From: an uncultured Verrucomicrobiales bacterium
GTDB taxonomy: Bacteria > Verrucomicrobiota > Verrucomicrobiia > Verrucomicrobiales > Akkermansiaceae
NCBI GenBank assembly: GCA_937916135.1
Contig: CALFTQ010000027.1
Span: 1-31,900 of the forward strand
DNA length: 31,900 nucleotides
Direction of reading: 5' to 3'
Each line of letters begins with the position of its first letter. Position 1 is the stretch's first letter. Below the pieces are notes generated by a model, which searched no databases, had not been told where the DNA came from, and saw nothing but the letters and a program-made list of their open reading frames with translations. Below are positions 23,676 to 31,271 of this stretch, one piece after another. The position numbers were made by a program, and so were the translations under genes.

Positions 23676-23707
23676 AACGCTTCCCTGGCCGGGAAGCGTT
23701 CTTTTTT
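23676..23707 (+). terminator. Intrinsic terminator after pyrD
   Basis: AACGCTTCCC (23676-23685) and GGGAAGCGTT (23691-23700) form a perfect 10-base stem around TGGCC, followed by C and six T. Confidence 0.9.
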
Positions 23708-23811
23708 GCGGAAATCTCCATCTTTTCCCGTCAATAAACGATTTGATATTTACAAGCAGCCCCGCATTATGGTAGAGTAACAGTTGAAATCTCATCTTCC
23801 CCATCCACGAC

Positions 23812-25371
23812 ATGAAGAAATCAACCCTTCTGCTTACTCTTCTGGCCTTGGGAGCCTCGTTTGCCCAGGCGGCTCCGCTCTACACCATCACCCTCACTTC
23901 AGCCGAACGTTTCACGGACTGCACCGTCATCTACAAAAGCAGCAGTACCACCAAATTCCGCGGCACAGACAAGGCAGGCAAATTGGTAACTAAAGAGATC
24001 CCGACTCAGAGCATCATCATGATGCGTGAAGTGGTCAAGGAAGAAGAGGCTGAGAAGAAGGACGAAGCCCCGGCCCCGGAAGCCCCCGCCCCTGCTGACC
24101 AGAAAACAGCAGAGAACGTCCCTGCTGACCAGAAAACAGCAGAGGACGCCCCTGCCGCCGCTGCAGAGGGAGAAGCCCAACCGGAACCCATTGTAGATGG
24201 CAACGTGGCCCAGCGGGCAGACGAGGCAAAAGCCAAAGATGTTACGCTGCGGCTGCGCGACAAACTGGCGAACATGGAAAACCTGATGGGCAAGATTTCA
24301 AAGCCCAGTCGTGCACTGCAAAGCCAGGTTGCCCAGGTGAAACGCCGCGTATCCAGCCAGATGGAGGATCTCGATAAGCGGGCTCTGGAAGTAGCCAGGC
24401 TCCAGGATGAGTTCAACAAGGCGGGCGCAGCGGATTTCACCTTCGACAAAGTGACTGCCGACCAGCGTGACAAATACGTGCGCGATGGCGAAGCCGCGTA
24501 TAAAGCAATGAAGATTGATATGAAGGAAAAGAAAGGCCGCCGCAAGGTTGCCGGTCTTGATAAGTTCGAAATCATGCGCGAACGTTACCAGGGCATTCCC
24601 GAATACAAACAGGCATATGAATGGTATGTGAAGACCCTCTACTCGCTCCAGAAAAAGTGGACCAACATGCACAACAGGGAGGAAACGGCACGCAAGCGGC
24701 TCAATGGAGAAAAGAGAGCTTTGCGCAGCCGCCAGGATAACGAGGAGTACGAATCCATCGGGGCCAGATTCAAGGAAGACGGAGAGGACATCGCCACCGT
24801 GTGGTTTGTTCCGCCGAGCCGCAACCTCAAGATGCTCTCCATCGGTATCAACAAGGTGAAAGATGCCATCCGCCGCAACCAGGATCGCCCGCTGGATGAC
24901 GAAGTAGGCACCGTGCCCGCGCTGCTCACACAGTTCTGGGAAAACATGGACAAAGTGCGCATGGCCATGGTTACCGGAGATCTGGAAGGTGCTGAACATA
25001 TGCTGCGCAGCGACGCCGTGTACCCCGTCATCATGCGTCTGAAAACTTATCTTCTGCCGAATGACTACCGCATGCCAATAGTGGAGCAGTACAAAGCCAC
25101 CCAGAAGGAAATACAGACACGCCTGCGCAACTACAACAACCTCAAACGCTCACTGGAACGCGCCACGGCGGCTCTTGATCGCGTAACAAACAGCGCTGAA
25201 GCTCAGATAGACAGCGCCACCTCCGCAGTGCAGCGCGAACTTGATGCAGACACGGGTGATAACACAATGGAAGTGGAACCCGAAAAGAAACCCGCCCAGC
25301 CTGCAGCAGCCCCGGCACCAGCAAAGCCCGCAGAAGCAGCACCTGCTGAAAAACAGGGACAAAAGAAGTAA
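23812..25371 (+). CDS. Exported coiled-coil protein, function unknown
   Basis: 519 residues. A clear signal peptide (about 1-20, ending AQA) precedes a small beta-rich N-terminal part (about 22-75, TITLTSAERFTDCTVIYKSS). A Pro/Ala/Glu linker follows (about 80-130), containing a tandem duplication of ten residues. A long, highly charged helical body (about 140-490) has coiled-coil character, and the tail is Pro/Ala/Lys-rich. No enzyme motif is seen. It should lie in the periplasm or on the cell surface. It heads a group of three consecutive exported genes (17 bases to the next). The upstream region has only weak promoter-like hexamers (TTGATA near 23744). The function is unknown and the family is not recognised. 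Confidence 0.8.
   Translation: MKKSTLLLTLLALGASFAQAAPLYTITLTSAERFTDCTVIYKSSSTTKFRGTDKAGKLVTKEIPTQSIIMMREVVKEEEAEKKDEAPAPEAPAPADQKTAENVPADQKTAEDAPAAAAEGEAQPEPIVDGNVAQRADEAKAKDVTLRLRDKLANMENLMGKISKPSRALQSQVAQVKRRVSSQMEDLDKRALEVARLQDEFNKAGAADFTFDKVTADQRDKYVRDGEAAYKAMKIDMKEKKGRRKVAGLDKFEIMRERYQGIPEYKQAYEWYVKTLYSLQKKWTNMHNREETARKRLNGEKRALRSRQDNEEYESIGARFKEDGEDIATVWFVPPSRNLKMLSIGINKVKDAIRRNQDRPLDDEVGTVPALLTQFWENMDKVRMAMVTGDLEGAEHMLRSDAVYPVIMRLKTYLLPNDYRMPIVEQYKATQKEIQTRLRNYNNLKRSLERATAALDRVTNSAEAQIDSATSAVQRELDADTGDNTMEVEPEKKPAQPAAAPAPAKPAEAAPAEKQGQKK
24091..24150 (+). repeat. Two 30-base tandem repeats inside the coiled-coil gene
   Basis: Two consecutive 30-base units (24091-24120 and 24121-24150) encode PADQKTAENV and PADQKTAEDA. 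They differ at only three positions near the 3' end. This looks like a recent in-frame duplication in the disordered linker and could vary in copy number between strains. Confidence 0.85.
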
Positions 25372-25388
25372 CTATCTTACCATCAAGC

Positions 25389-25799
25389 ATGAGGTCTTTG
25401 AGCTTTTGCGTTCTTTGCCTGACTGCGCCTACCGTGTGGGCGGCTCCTGCCATGGAGCTGCCCGCAGCAGTGCAGCAAGCGTTCGAAACATACACTTCCC
25501 TGCCTGGTAAACTGGTGCCGCTCCTGCAGAAAGCCCAGGACACAGAGTCGGCCACACAGGTTGCACCTCGGCTCAAAGCCGCACTGCCGGCCATATATGA
25601 GGCGCGGGATCTGCTGCACAACATGCCTCAGCTGACCCCGGGCCAGAACCAGGAAGTGCGCACTCGGTTCGGGCTGCGCATGCGCAGGGAATGGGCCGGC
25701 ATGTATGAGCAAATCAGCAGATTAAAAGCTGCACGCTGCTATCAATCTGCTGATTTCGCTGATGTATTCCACCTCATGTGCATGATGATTGAAAGATGA
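25389..25799 (+). CDS. Small exported helical protein, function unknown
   Basis: 136 residues. A signal peptide (about 1-18, ending VWA) precedes a helical mature protein with no catalytic motif (LVPLLQKAQDTESATQVAPRL, NMPQLTPGQNQEVRTRFGLRMRREW). The stop codon overlaps the next gene's start: the ATG at 25796 lies within ATGA. The next protein has the same order of features (signal peptide, LLQK, a TExA-xPxL stretch, LPxL-xP, and a closing helix), so the two look like diverged paralogues. It belongs to a three-gene exported cluster. The family is not recognised. Confidence 0.7.
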   Translation: MRSLSFCVLCLTAPTVWAAPAMELPAAVQQAFETYTSLPGKLVPLLQKAQDTESATQVAPRLKAALPAIYEARDLLHNMPQLTPGQNQEVRTRFGLRMRREWAGMYEQISRLKAARCYQSADFADVFHLMCMMIER

Positions 25800-26242
25800 A
25801 GACAAGAGCCATACTTCTTGCCGCGTTTCTTGCACCTCTCTGTCAGGCCCAGTCCACGGTTGTCACAGAGGAGGACGAATCCGTCCGGAATGCCATTGCC
25901 CAGCTTCCCGAAGGTCAGCAACGCCTTATCAATGGCATCCTTCTGCTTCAAAAGCTCCACCAGCACATGGCAGAAGTAACCGACAACGCCACAGCAGAAG
26001 CCGCAGTGCCCAAGCTCATGCGGCTGAATGATGAGCTGAAACTCTGGGCTCAATCGTTTGCAAATCTGCCGCCGCTCAGTGAGCCGGAAGTAGCGGCATA
26101 TGAGGAGCGTTTCCTTCCGGCTATCCGTAAAATCAACCAGGCAATCGAAGCACAAGGCCAGCGCATAGCCGCCGCAGAGTACTATGGCTCCCGCAATCTG
26201 CCTGCTGCTTTGGTTCGCATCGCCCAGATCGGGCAGCCCTGA
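25796..26242 (+). CDS. Small exported helical protein, likely paralogue of the preceding gene
   Basis: 148 residues. A signal peptide (about 1-19, ending CQA) is followed by a helical mature region (GQQRLINGILLLQKLHQHM, NATAEAAVPKLMRLNDEL, LPPLSEPEVAAYEERFLPAIRK). It overlaps the preceding stop by four bases, so translation is probably coupled. By eye, residues from about 50 onwards align with the preceding protein without large gaps, at low identity. The function is unknown. Tandem duplication followed by divergence is the simplest reading. Confidence 0.7.
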   Translation: MKTRAILLAAFLAPLCQAQSTVVTEEDESVRNAIAQLPEGQQRLINGILLLQKLHQHMAEVTDNATAEAAVPKLMRLNDELKLWAQSFANLPPLSEPEVAAYEERFLPAIRKINQAIEAQGQRIAAAEYYGSRNLPAALVRIAQIGQP

Positions 26243-26273
26243 ATAAATAATAACTTAACACCACCACCACACC

Positions 26274-27518
26274 ATGGCCACCATCCGCCCGTTTGCCGCT
26301 ATACGCCCGCCGAAACAATATGCAGAGCAGGTTTCATGTCTGCCGTACGATGTCATGAACCACCAGGAAGCCTGTGAGATGGCCGCCGGGAATGCCTCCT
26401 CCTACCTGCATATCTGCCGTGCCGATATTGACACCAGCGAGGAAGCAATCCACGACACCGTCACCTACGAAAAAAGTGCTTCTAATCTGCAGGACTTCCT
26501 GCGCAAGGGGTTCCTCATCCGCGAAGAGAAGCCCTGCTACTACATCTACCGCCAGATGATGTGGGGACGGGTGCAGACCGGCATCGTCGGTTGCGCCAGT
26601 GTAGACGAATACCAGGACGGTACCATCAAGAAACACGAGCTCACCCGCAAGGAAAAGGAACTCGACCGCATCAACCATTTCGACACATGCTCCACGCAAA
26701 CCGAGCCGGTATTCCTGGCCTATCGTAAGCACGAGGGCATTTCCACCACCATCCGCGAGTGGATCAAGTTCCACAAGCCGGAATACGAGTTCACCAGCGA
26801 TGATGGCGTGACCCACCTGCTCTGGCCGGTTACGGATGATGAAGCCATTGCAGCCATACGCCATGGCTTTGAGGAAGTTCCCGTACTCTACATTGCAGAT
26901 GGCCACCACCGCACTGCATCCAGCGCCGCCGTTTCCGCCAGGCGCCGCGCAGAGCATCCGGAGTATACGGGCGAGGAGGAGTTCAACTACCTCATGGCTG
27001 TGACATTCTGCGATGAAGACCTCTTCATCATGGACTACAACCGCGTGGTGCTCGACCTGAATGGAATGACCGAGGAACAGTACCTGACCGCCATCTCTGA
27101 AAAGTTCACCGTAGCCCCCGCCACCCCCGGCAAGCCGCACGCCCCCCGCGCCAAGCACGAATTCGGTATGTTCCTGGGCGGCAAGTGGTACAGCATCACC
27201 GCCAGGGAAGGCACATTCAACGCCACCCACCCCATCGAAAGCCTGGACTGTGCCATCCTCCAGACTAACCTGCTGGCCCCGGTGCTCGGCATCACTGATC
27301 CCCGCACCAGCGAACGCATCGACTTCGTAGGCGGAATCCGCGGACTGGAGGAGCTCGAATCCAGAGCTGGCACCACCGGCGTTGCCTTCTCACTCTATCC
27401 CGTCACCATGGCAGACCTCTTCAACGTGGCAGACAGCGGCGAAATCATGCCGCCCAAGTCCACCTGGTTCGAGCCGAAACTGCGCAGCGGCCTGTTTGCC
27501 CACGAAATTGAACGCTAA
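26274..27518 (+). CDS. DUF1015 family protein
   Basis: 414 residues. The family signature is clear: the IRPFAAIRPP opening, VSCLPYDVMN, NASSYLHICRAD, a central TRKEKELDR region with HFDTCSTQTEPVFLAY, and VLYIADGHHRTASS near residues 210-220. Members are cytoplasmic and of unknown biochemical function, but they are often next to serA, as here, which suggests a link with serine or phosphoserine metabolism. Length matches the family. The start ATG at 26274 is preceded by an A/C-rich stretch with no Shine-Dalgarno. serA starts 19 bases after the stop, so an operon is likely. Confidence 0.88.
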   Translation: MATIRPFAAIRPPKQYAEQVSCLPYDVMNHQEACEMAAGNASSYLHICRADIDTSEEAIHDTVTYEKSASNLQDFLRKGFLIREEKPCYYIYRQMMWGRVQTGIVGCASVDEYQDGTIKKHELTRKEKELDRINHFDTCSTQTEPVFLAYRKHEGISTTIREWIKFHKPEYEFTSDDGVTHLLWPVTDDEAIAAIRHGFEEVPVLYIADGHHRTASSAAVSARRRAEHPEYTGEEEFNYLMAVTFCDEDLFIMDYNRVVLDLNGMTEEQYLTAISEKFTVAPATPGKPHAPRAKHEFGMFLGGKWYSITAREGTFNATHPIESLDCAILQTNLLAPVLGITDPRTSERIDFVGGIRGLEELESRAGTTGVAFSLYPVTMADLFNVADSGEIMPPKSTWFEPKLRSGLFAHEIER

Positions 27519-27537
27519 CCTCCTCTTCTCTATACTT

Positions 27538-29106
27538 ATGAAAATTCTAATTCCCACCAAGCTGGACAAAGCCGCCGCCGCCAACCTGACCGCCGCCGGC
27601 TATGATGTAGTTCAGGACGATTCCACCCCGCTCGAAGAACTTGTGGCCGCCAACCCGGACACCGCAGGCCTCATCGTGCGCTCAGAGAAAGTCACCCAGG
27701 CCATCATCGATGCCCTGCCCTCCCTCAAATGCGTGATTCGTGCAGGTGCAGGTTACGACAACATCGACTACGTCTACGCCCGCAGCAAAGAAATCGATGT
27801 GATGAACACCCCCGGCGCCAACTCCAATGCCGTGGCAGAAGAAGTGGTGGCCATGATTCTGGCCGCCTACCGCTACATCGTACCGGCAGATAACACCACC
27901 CGCGCCGGCGAATGGAACAAAAAGAAATACATGGGCCAGGAGCTCACAGGCAAGACGGTGGGCATACTCGGGCTCGGCAACATAGGCCGCCTGCTTGTCA
28001 AGCGTCTCCAGGGCTTCGAATGCAAGGTTCTGGGGTATGACCACTTCCTCTCCAAGCAGCGTGCCCTCAACATCGGCGCCACCCCCACGGAACTGGATGA
28101 AATCTTCACAGAAGCAGATATCATCTCCCTGCATGTACCGGGCGGCCCCGCCACCCGCAACCTCATCAATGCAGAACTCATCAGCAAGATGAAAGACGGC
28201 GCCATGCTCATCAACTGCTCCCGGTACGGAGTTGTGGATGAAGACGCCATCCGCGCCGCAAAGGCTGCTGGTAAGAACATCATCTACTGCACAGACGTGC
28301 ACCCCAAGGACACCGCAGCCATGCAGCCCAGTGCCGATGTGGCAGACCTGCTGCTGCCCCACCTGGGTGCCAATACAAAGGAAGCCAACAAGAACGCCGC
28401 CATGAAGGCCGCCCAGCAGATGACAGACTACTTCGCCCACGGCGATACCTCCTGCGTCATCAACGCCGAGCGCCCTGCCAACCTGGCACCGGCCCAGCTG
28501 CAGCTGGCTGCCATGCTGGGCAAGCTCTGCTACCAGGTCGGTGGCTGCAAGCCCATCCGCAAGGTCGAATGCACCTTCTACAACAACCTCCGCTCCTTCC
28601 GCAAGTGGTTCACGCCCTGGATTCTCCAGGGAACTGTACCCGGTGCAGAGCATGGCCTCATGCCCGCCGCCGCCGAAACATCCTTCCGCGAACACGGTAT
28701 TGTGTACAAAGCCCGCGAACCCAAAGACGAGCGCCAGTATGATGATGCGCTCACCATCGATATCTACATGGAAATCGATGGTCAGCAGATCAAGAGCAGT
28801 GTGCGCGGCATGGTCGTGGACGGCACCCCCGTCGTTTCCCGCATCGAAGAATTCAACCACCTGTACGCTACGCTCAGCGGCAACACCATCGTGCTGCGCT
28901 ATGCAGACCGCCCAGGTGTGGTTGCAGCCATTGGCCAGGCGCTCTCCCTTGCCGGCATCAACATTGAAAACATCGTTGCCCCCACCGACAGCAAGAGCGG
29001 CGACTCCCTCGCAGTCATCAAGACCAACATGCCCATCTCTGATGACCAGTTGCAAGCCATTGCCAAGACAATCTCGGCAAAACTTGCCTTCTCTCTCTCT
29101 ATGTAA
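27538..29106 (+). CDS. serA: D-3-phosphoglycerate dehydrogenase
   Basis: 522 residues from the ATG at 27538. It oxidises 3-phosphoglycerate with NAD+, the first step of serine synthesis. The N-terminal substrate domain has VRSEKVT and RAGAGYDNID. The NAD-binding site is GILGLGNIGRLLV (about 142-154). The catalytic area has NCSRYGVVDE with R229, TDVHPKD with D258, and PHLGANT with H275. An intervening domain (about 320-440) and a C-terminal ACT domain (about 450-522, VLRYADRPGVVAAIGQALSLAGINIENI) follow, as in type 1 enzymes that can be inhibited by serine. The upstream in-frame extension to 27382 overlaps DUF1015 and is not accepted. Asp replaces the usual catalytic Glu (see findings). Confidence 0.93.
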   Translation: MKILIPTKLDKAAAANLTAAGYDVVQDDSTPLEELVAANPDTAGLIVRSEKVTQAIIDALPSLKCVIRAGAGYDNIDYVYARSKEIDVMNTPGANSNAVAEEVVAMILAAYRYIVPADNTTRAGEWNKKKYMGQELTGKTVGILGLGNIGRLLVKRLQGFECKVLGYDHFLSKQRALNIGATPTELDEIFTEADIISLHVPGGPATRNLINAELISKMKDGAMLINCSRYGVVDEDAIRAAKAAGKNIIYCTDVHPKDTAAMQPSADVADLLLPHLGANTKEANKNAAMKAAQQMTDYFAHGDTSCVINAERPANLAPAQLQLAAMLGKLCYQVGGCKPIRKVECTFYNNLRSFRKWFTPWILQGTVPGAEHGLMPAAAETSFREHGIVYKAREPKDERQYDDALTIDIYMEIDGQQIKSSVRGMVVDGTPVVSRIEEFNHLYATLSGNTIVLRYADRPGVVAAIGQALSLAGINIENIVAPTDSKSGDSLAVIKTNMPISDDQLQAIAKTISAKLAFSLSM

Positions 29107-29123
29107 CGAGATGCAGCTTCTTC

Positions 29124-29160
29124 GCAAGTGCCCCCAATGTCCTTCATTGGGGGCACTTGC
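29124..29160. terminator. Perfect 16-base hairpin between convergent serA and thioesterase genes
   Basis: GCAAGTGCCCCCAATG (29124-29139) pairs with CATTGGGGGCACTTGC (29145-29160) around TCCTT. It lies between two convergent genes and could serve as a terminator in both directions, but neither side has a T-run. It ends 8 bases before the thioesterase stop. Confidence 0.65.
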
Positions 29161-29168
29161 GTGATACC

Positions 29169-29876
29169 TCAGCGGCGTGAGAACTCAATGACGCAACACA
29201 CCTTGTCGTTCTCGGACAACACAACATAAAGAGTGTGCGAATGCTCGAGCAAGCTCGGTTGCAACAAAGAACCATAGCGCACGGGGCGCTTATATTCAAC
29301 ACGCAGCGAGCCTATTTCAAAACCTTCCGGCACATACTCCAGAGCCATGCGGACATACTGCGCATTGTTGACGTGCTGGTTATAGTCAATATCATTGCGC
29401 ATCACTGGAACAGGTGGCAGGGGAATAAGATTTCCTCCCGGAAGCTCAATTTTCCGAGAGCGGTAATTCATATCATAACGCGGAGAGAAGCGCAACTCCG
29501 CAACCACCGCAGCAGGCACACGAAGCAGACGCCCATTATGCGTATTCACAAAAGCCCCCTGAGACCAGCTTATATAACACGGGCTCCCCGCCGCGTCCGA
29601 TATGATTGTGTTTCGAAAACCATTGGCCCCCTTGACGTCGAACACAGAGGTACCACACGTCAGCGTCTCATACAAGCGCGGAACCCGCAGAATCTCCACC
29701 TGTCGAAACACCAGAAGCTGGGCTGCATCATTCTCTTCCAGACATTTCTTAAACGAAGGCTCTGATTCCTTCCAGTACTCAGAGCAGTCCTGCATCATCT
29801 GTATAGCTGAAAATAATTTCAGGCAGCCATGCCTGTCCGTCATGCTGGCACACACCGTGCGCGAAAGTTGAAACAT
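29169..29876 (-). CDS. Acyl-ACP thioesterase family protein
   Basis: 235 residues. These enzymes release fatty acids from acyl carrier protein in the cytoplasm. Two hot-dog-fold halves are recognisable. The C-terminal half has DIDYNQHVNNAQYVRMALEYVP (around residues 160-182), the Asn/His active-site signature of this family, followed by VEYKRPVRYGSLL. The N-terminal half has the C-D..G-x-KLFSAIQMMQD helix, and a conserved WSQGAFVNTHNGRLLRVP strand pair lies between. It resembles the plant FatA/B-type bacterial thioesterases. It is convergent with serA. Its promoter places the transcription start at the ATG. Confidence 0.85.
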   Translation of the reverse strand: MFQLSRTVCASMTDRHGCLKLFSAIQMMQDCSEYWKESEPSFKKCLEENDAAQLLVFRQVEILRVPRLYETLTCGTSVFDVKGANGFRNTIISDAAGSPCYISWSQGAFVNTHNGRLLRVPAAVVAELRFSPRYDMNYRSRKIELPGGNLIPLPPVPVMRNDIDYNQHVNNAQYVRMALEYVPEGFEIGSLRVEYKRPVRYGSLLQPSLLEHSHTLYVVLSENDKVCCVIEFSRR

Positions 29877-29882
29877 GAAAAT

Positions 29883-29911
29883 AAACTACCCCCATTTCCC
29901 CGACATTTCAA
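29883..29911 (-). promoter_or_regulatory. Promoter of the thioesterase gene, leaderless layout
   Basis: TTGAAA (29911-29906), a 17-base spacer and TAGTTT (29888-29883, only three matches) are followed by six bases and the ATG at 29876. The -10 is weak but the spacing is identical to the other leaderless promoters. Confidence 0.5.
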
Positions 29912-30008
29912 CAAAAATCTGCCGTTATTAGAATGTAGCATTTCGCACAATCCGATTTCTATTCATAATTGACATGTGAGTTCACAGCTGCCACACTCGT
30001 GCCAGATA

Positions 30009-30078
30009 CCTCATTAGCACGCAGGGAATGGAGTCCGATATGCGGAGCCGCTGTGCACCCTGCCCCTCGCTGATGAGG
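30009..30078. repeat. Imperfect long hairpin in the thioesterase-SDR intergenic region
   Basis: CCTCATTAGCACGCAGGG (30009-30026) is an imperfect inverted copy of the segment 30058-30078, which begins CCCTGC and ends GCTGATGAGG. The loop is 31 bases, and TTTTCT follows on the plus strand. GCTCAG and CTGAGC form a second small stem a few bases later (30088-30106). It could end a transcript or be part of an RNA. Confidence 0.55.
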
Positions 30079-30163
30079 TTTTCTACTGCTCAGCTCCAGA
30101 CTGAGCTCTAAATTATTGATGAGGCAATTAAAGATTGATGTGTTATCCGCATTGGTGGTGACG

Positions 30164-30310
30164 GACAAATTGGAATTTGTCGGGATGTACAAAGGACAAA
30201 TTACAAAGGACAATTTAGGAGTTCCGCTCGCCTTAGGCTCGCCATTTTAAACGGCTGCGGCAAAGCCGCAGGGAACTTTCAAATTGTACTTTGTCCCTTG
30301 TACATTGTAC
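30164..30310. repeat. Palindromic repeat, copy 3, with MITE-like inverted ends
   Basis: GACAAATT (30164-30171) and AATTTGTC (30174-30181) form a short dyad whose motif CAAATTGGAATTTGTCGGG (30166-30184) resembles the end motif of copies 1 and 2. Next comes a larger structure. An arm beginning ATGTACAAAGGACAAA (30185 on) is an imperfect inverted copy of the arm ending at 30310 (AAATTGTACTTTGTCC, then TTGTACATTGTAC). AGTTCC (30220-30225) and GGAACT (30272-30277) lie inside. Within these are a direct repeat of GCTCGCC (30226-30232, 30237-30243) and the hairpin CTGCGGC-AAA-GCCGCAG (30255-30271). No transposase is present. Confidence 0.65.
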
Positions 30311-30553
30311 TTTCAAACATCAATTTGTCGTTGAGTCCAAGCAATATTCTTTAATTGCCGGAGCAATAACTCAACACGCCCACGAAAATCAAACAAATTC
30401 AGAACTGCGGCAAAAACAGACACATGAAAGAAGGGGAAGTTAGCTGCCAGAGTTCAAACCACATATGATAAGTGAAAAATAGTGCGCAGGATGCAAACAA
30501 TCCTTGAATTCATTCCTCCAAGACACCAGGGGGCCGTTTTTCTCCATCAATAA

Positions 30554-31264
30554 TCACACACTCAGGCTCCAGCCATGGTCGCCATGGTAAACCATCTGGC
30601 GGGTCATACCGCCATCGATGCAGATATTCTCGCCCGTGATAAACCCTGCCCTGGACGAACACAAGTAAAGCACCATATCCGCTATATCCTCCGGCCGGCC
30701 CACACGCCCGGCGGGGTGCTGCGCTGCATCGGCCCCGCCGTATTCCGCCCCGCGCGTCTCAATCCACCCCGGCGAGATGGAATTCACCCGCACCCGCCCC
30801 GCCAGCGATACCGCCAGCGCATGCGTAAGCGCCGCAATGCCGCCCTTGGCCGCCGTGTAGCACTCAGTGCCGGGCATGCTCATGCGGTCGCGGCTGGAGG
30901 AAATATTCACCACCGCAGCCCCGGCAGCGAAATGCTCCAGGAAAAGCCGCGTGAGCATATACGGCGCCGCCACCCCCACCTGCAGCGCATAATTGAACTC
31001 CTCCCACGAGCAATCCGGCAGCCCCTTGAACAAAGGCGCCGCATTATTCACCAGAAAATCCACCCTGCCATACTCCGCAACCACCTTCCCGCAGAACTCC
31101 CGCAAATCCGACTCCCGGGCCAGATCCCCCACAAAATACGGATTCTCCTGCACATCGAACACGCACACCGCAGCCCCCGCCGCGCGGAACCTCTCCGCAA
31201 TACAGCGACCAATCCCCTGCACCGCACCCGTCACCACCGCTACTTTACCGGCAAACTCACTCAT
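30554..31264 (-). CDS. Short-chain dehydrogenase/reductase (SDR)
   Basis: 236 residues from the ATG at 31264. This cytoplasmic NAD(P)-dependent oxidoreductase has the Rossmann motif TGAVQGIG (12-19), NNAA (73-76), the catalytic Ser in VVNISSSRD (about 122-124), and Y136/K140 in YTAAK. The C-terminal cofactor/substrate region has NSISPGWIETRG and ITGENICIDGGMT. These are classical SDR features close to FabG-like and sugar or alcohol dehydrogenases, and the substrate cannot be assigned. The start 31264 gives the normal SDR N-terminus (MSEFAGKVAVVTG). An in-frame ATG at 31291 would add nine residues but lies upstream of the predicted transcription start. The -10 is perfect. Confidence 0.88.
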   Translation of the reverse strand: MSEFAGKVAVVTGAVQGIGRCIAERFRAAGAAVCVFDVQENPYFVGDLARESDLREFCGKVVAEYGRVDFLVNNAAPLFKGLPDCSWEEFNYALQVGVAAPYMLTRLFLEHFAAGAAVVNISSSRDRMSMPGTECYTAAKGGIAALTHALAVSLAGRVRVNSISPGWIETRGAEYGGADAAQHPAGRVGRPEDIADMVLYLCSSRAGFITGENICIDGGMTRQMVYHGDHGWSLSV

Positions 31265-31271
31265 AGCGCAC

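Larger units (their letters stand above)
29877..30553. other. 677-base intergenic region, hairpin-rich, no convincing gene
   Basis: No reading frame here looks like a real protein. An 84-codon frame on the minus strand (29959-30213) runs through the repeats and has no family features. The region holds the thioesterase promoter (29883-29911), a long imperfect hairpin (30009-30078), the third palindromic repeat (30164-30310), and a smaller dyad (GTTGAGT 30330-30336 with ACTCAAC 30369-30375). It could carry a structured RNA; nothing decides this. Confidence 0.6.

Noticed and set aside
29959..30213. 84-codon frame on the minus strand
   Set aside because: It covers repeat DNA with hairpins; the translation has no signal peptide, helix pattern or family match.
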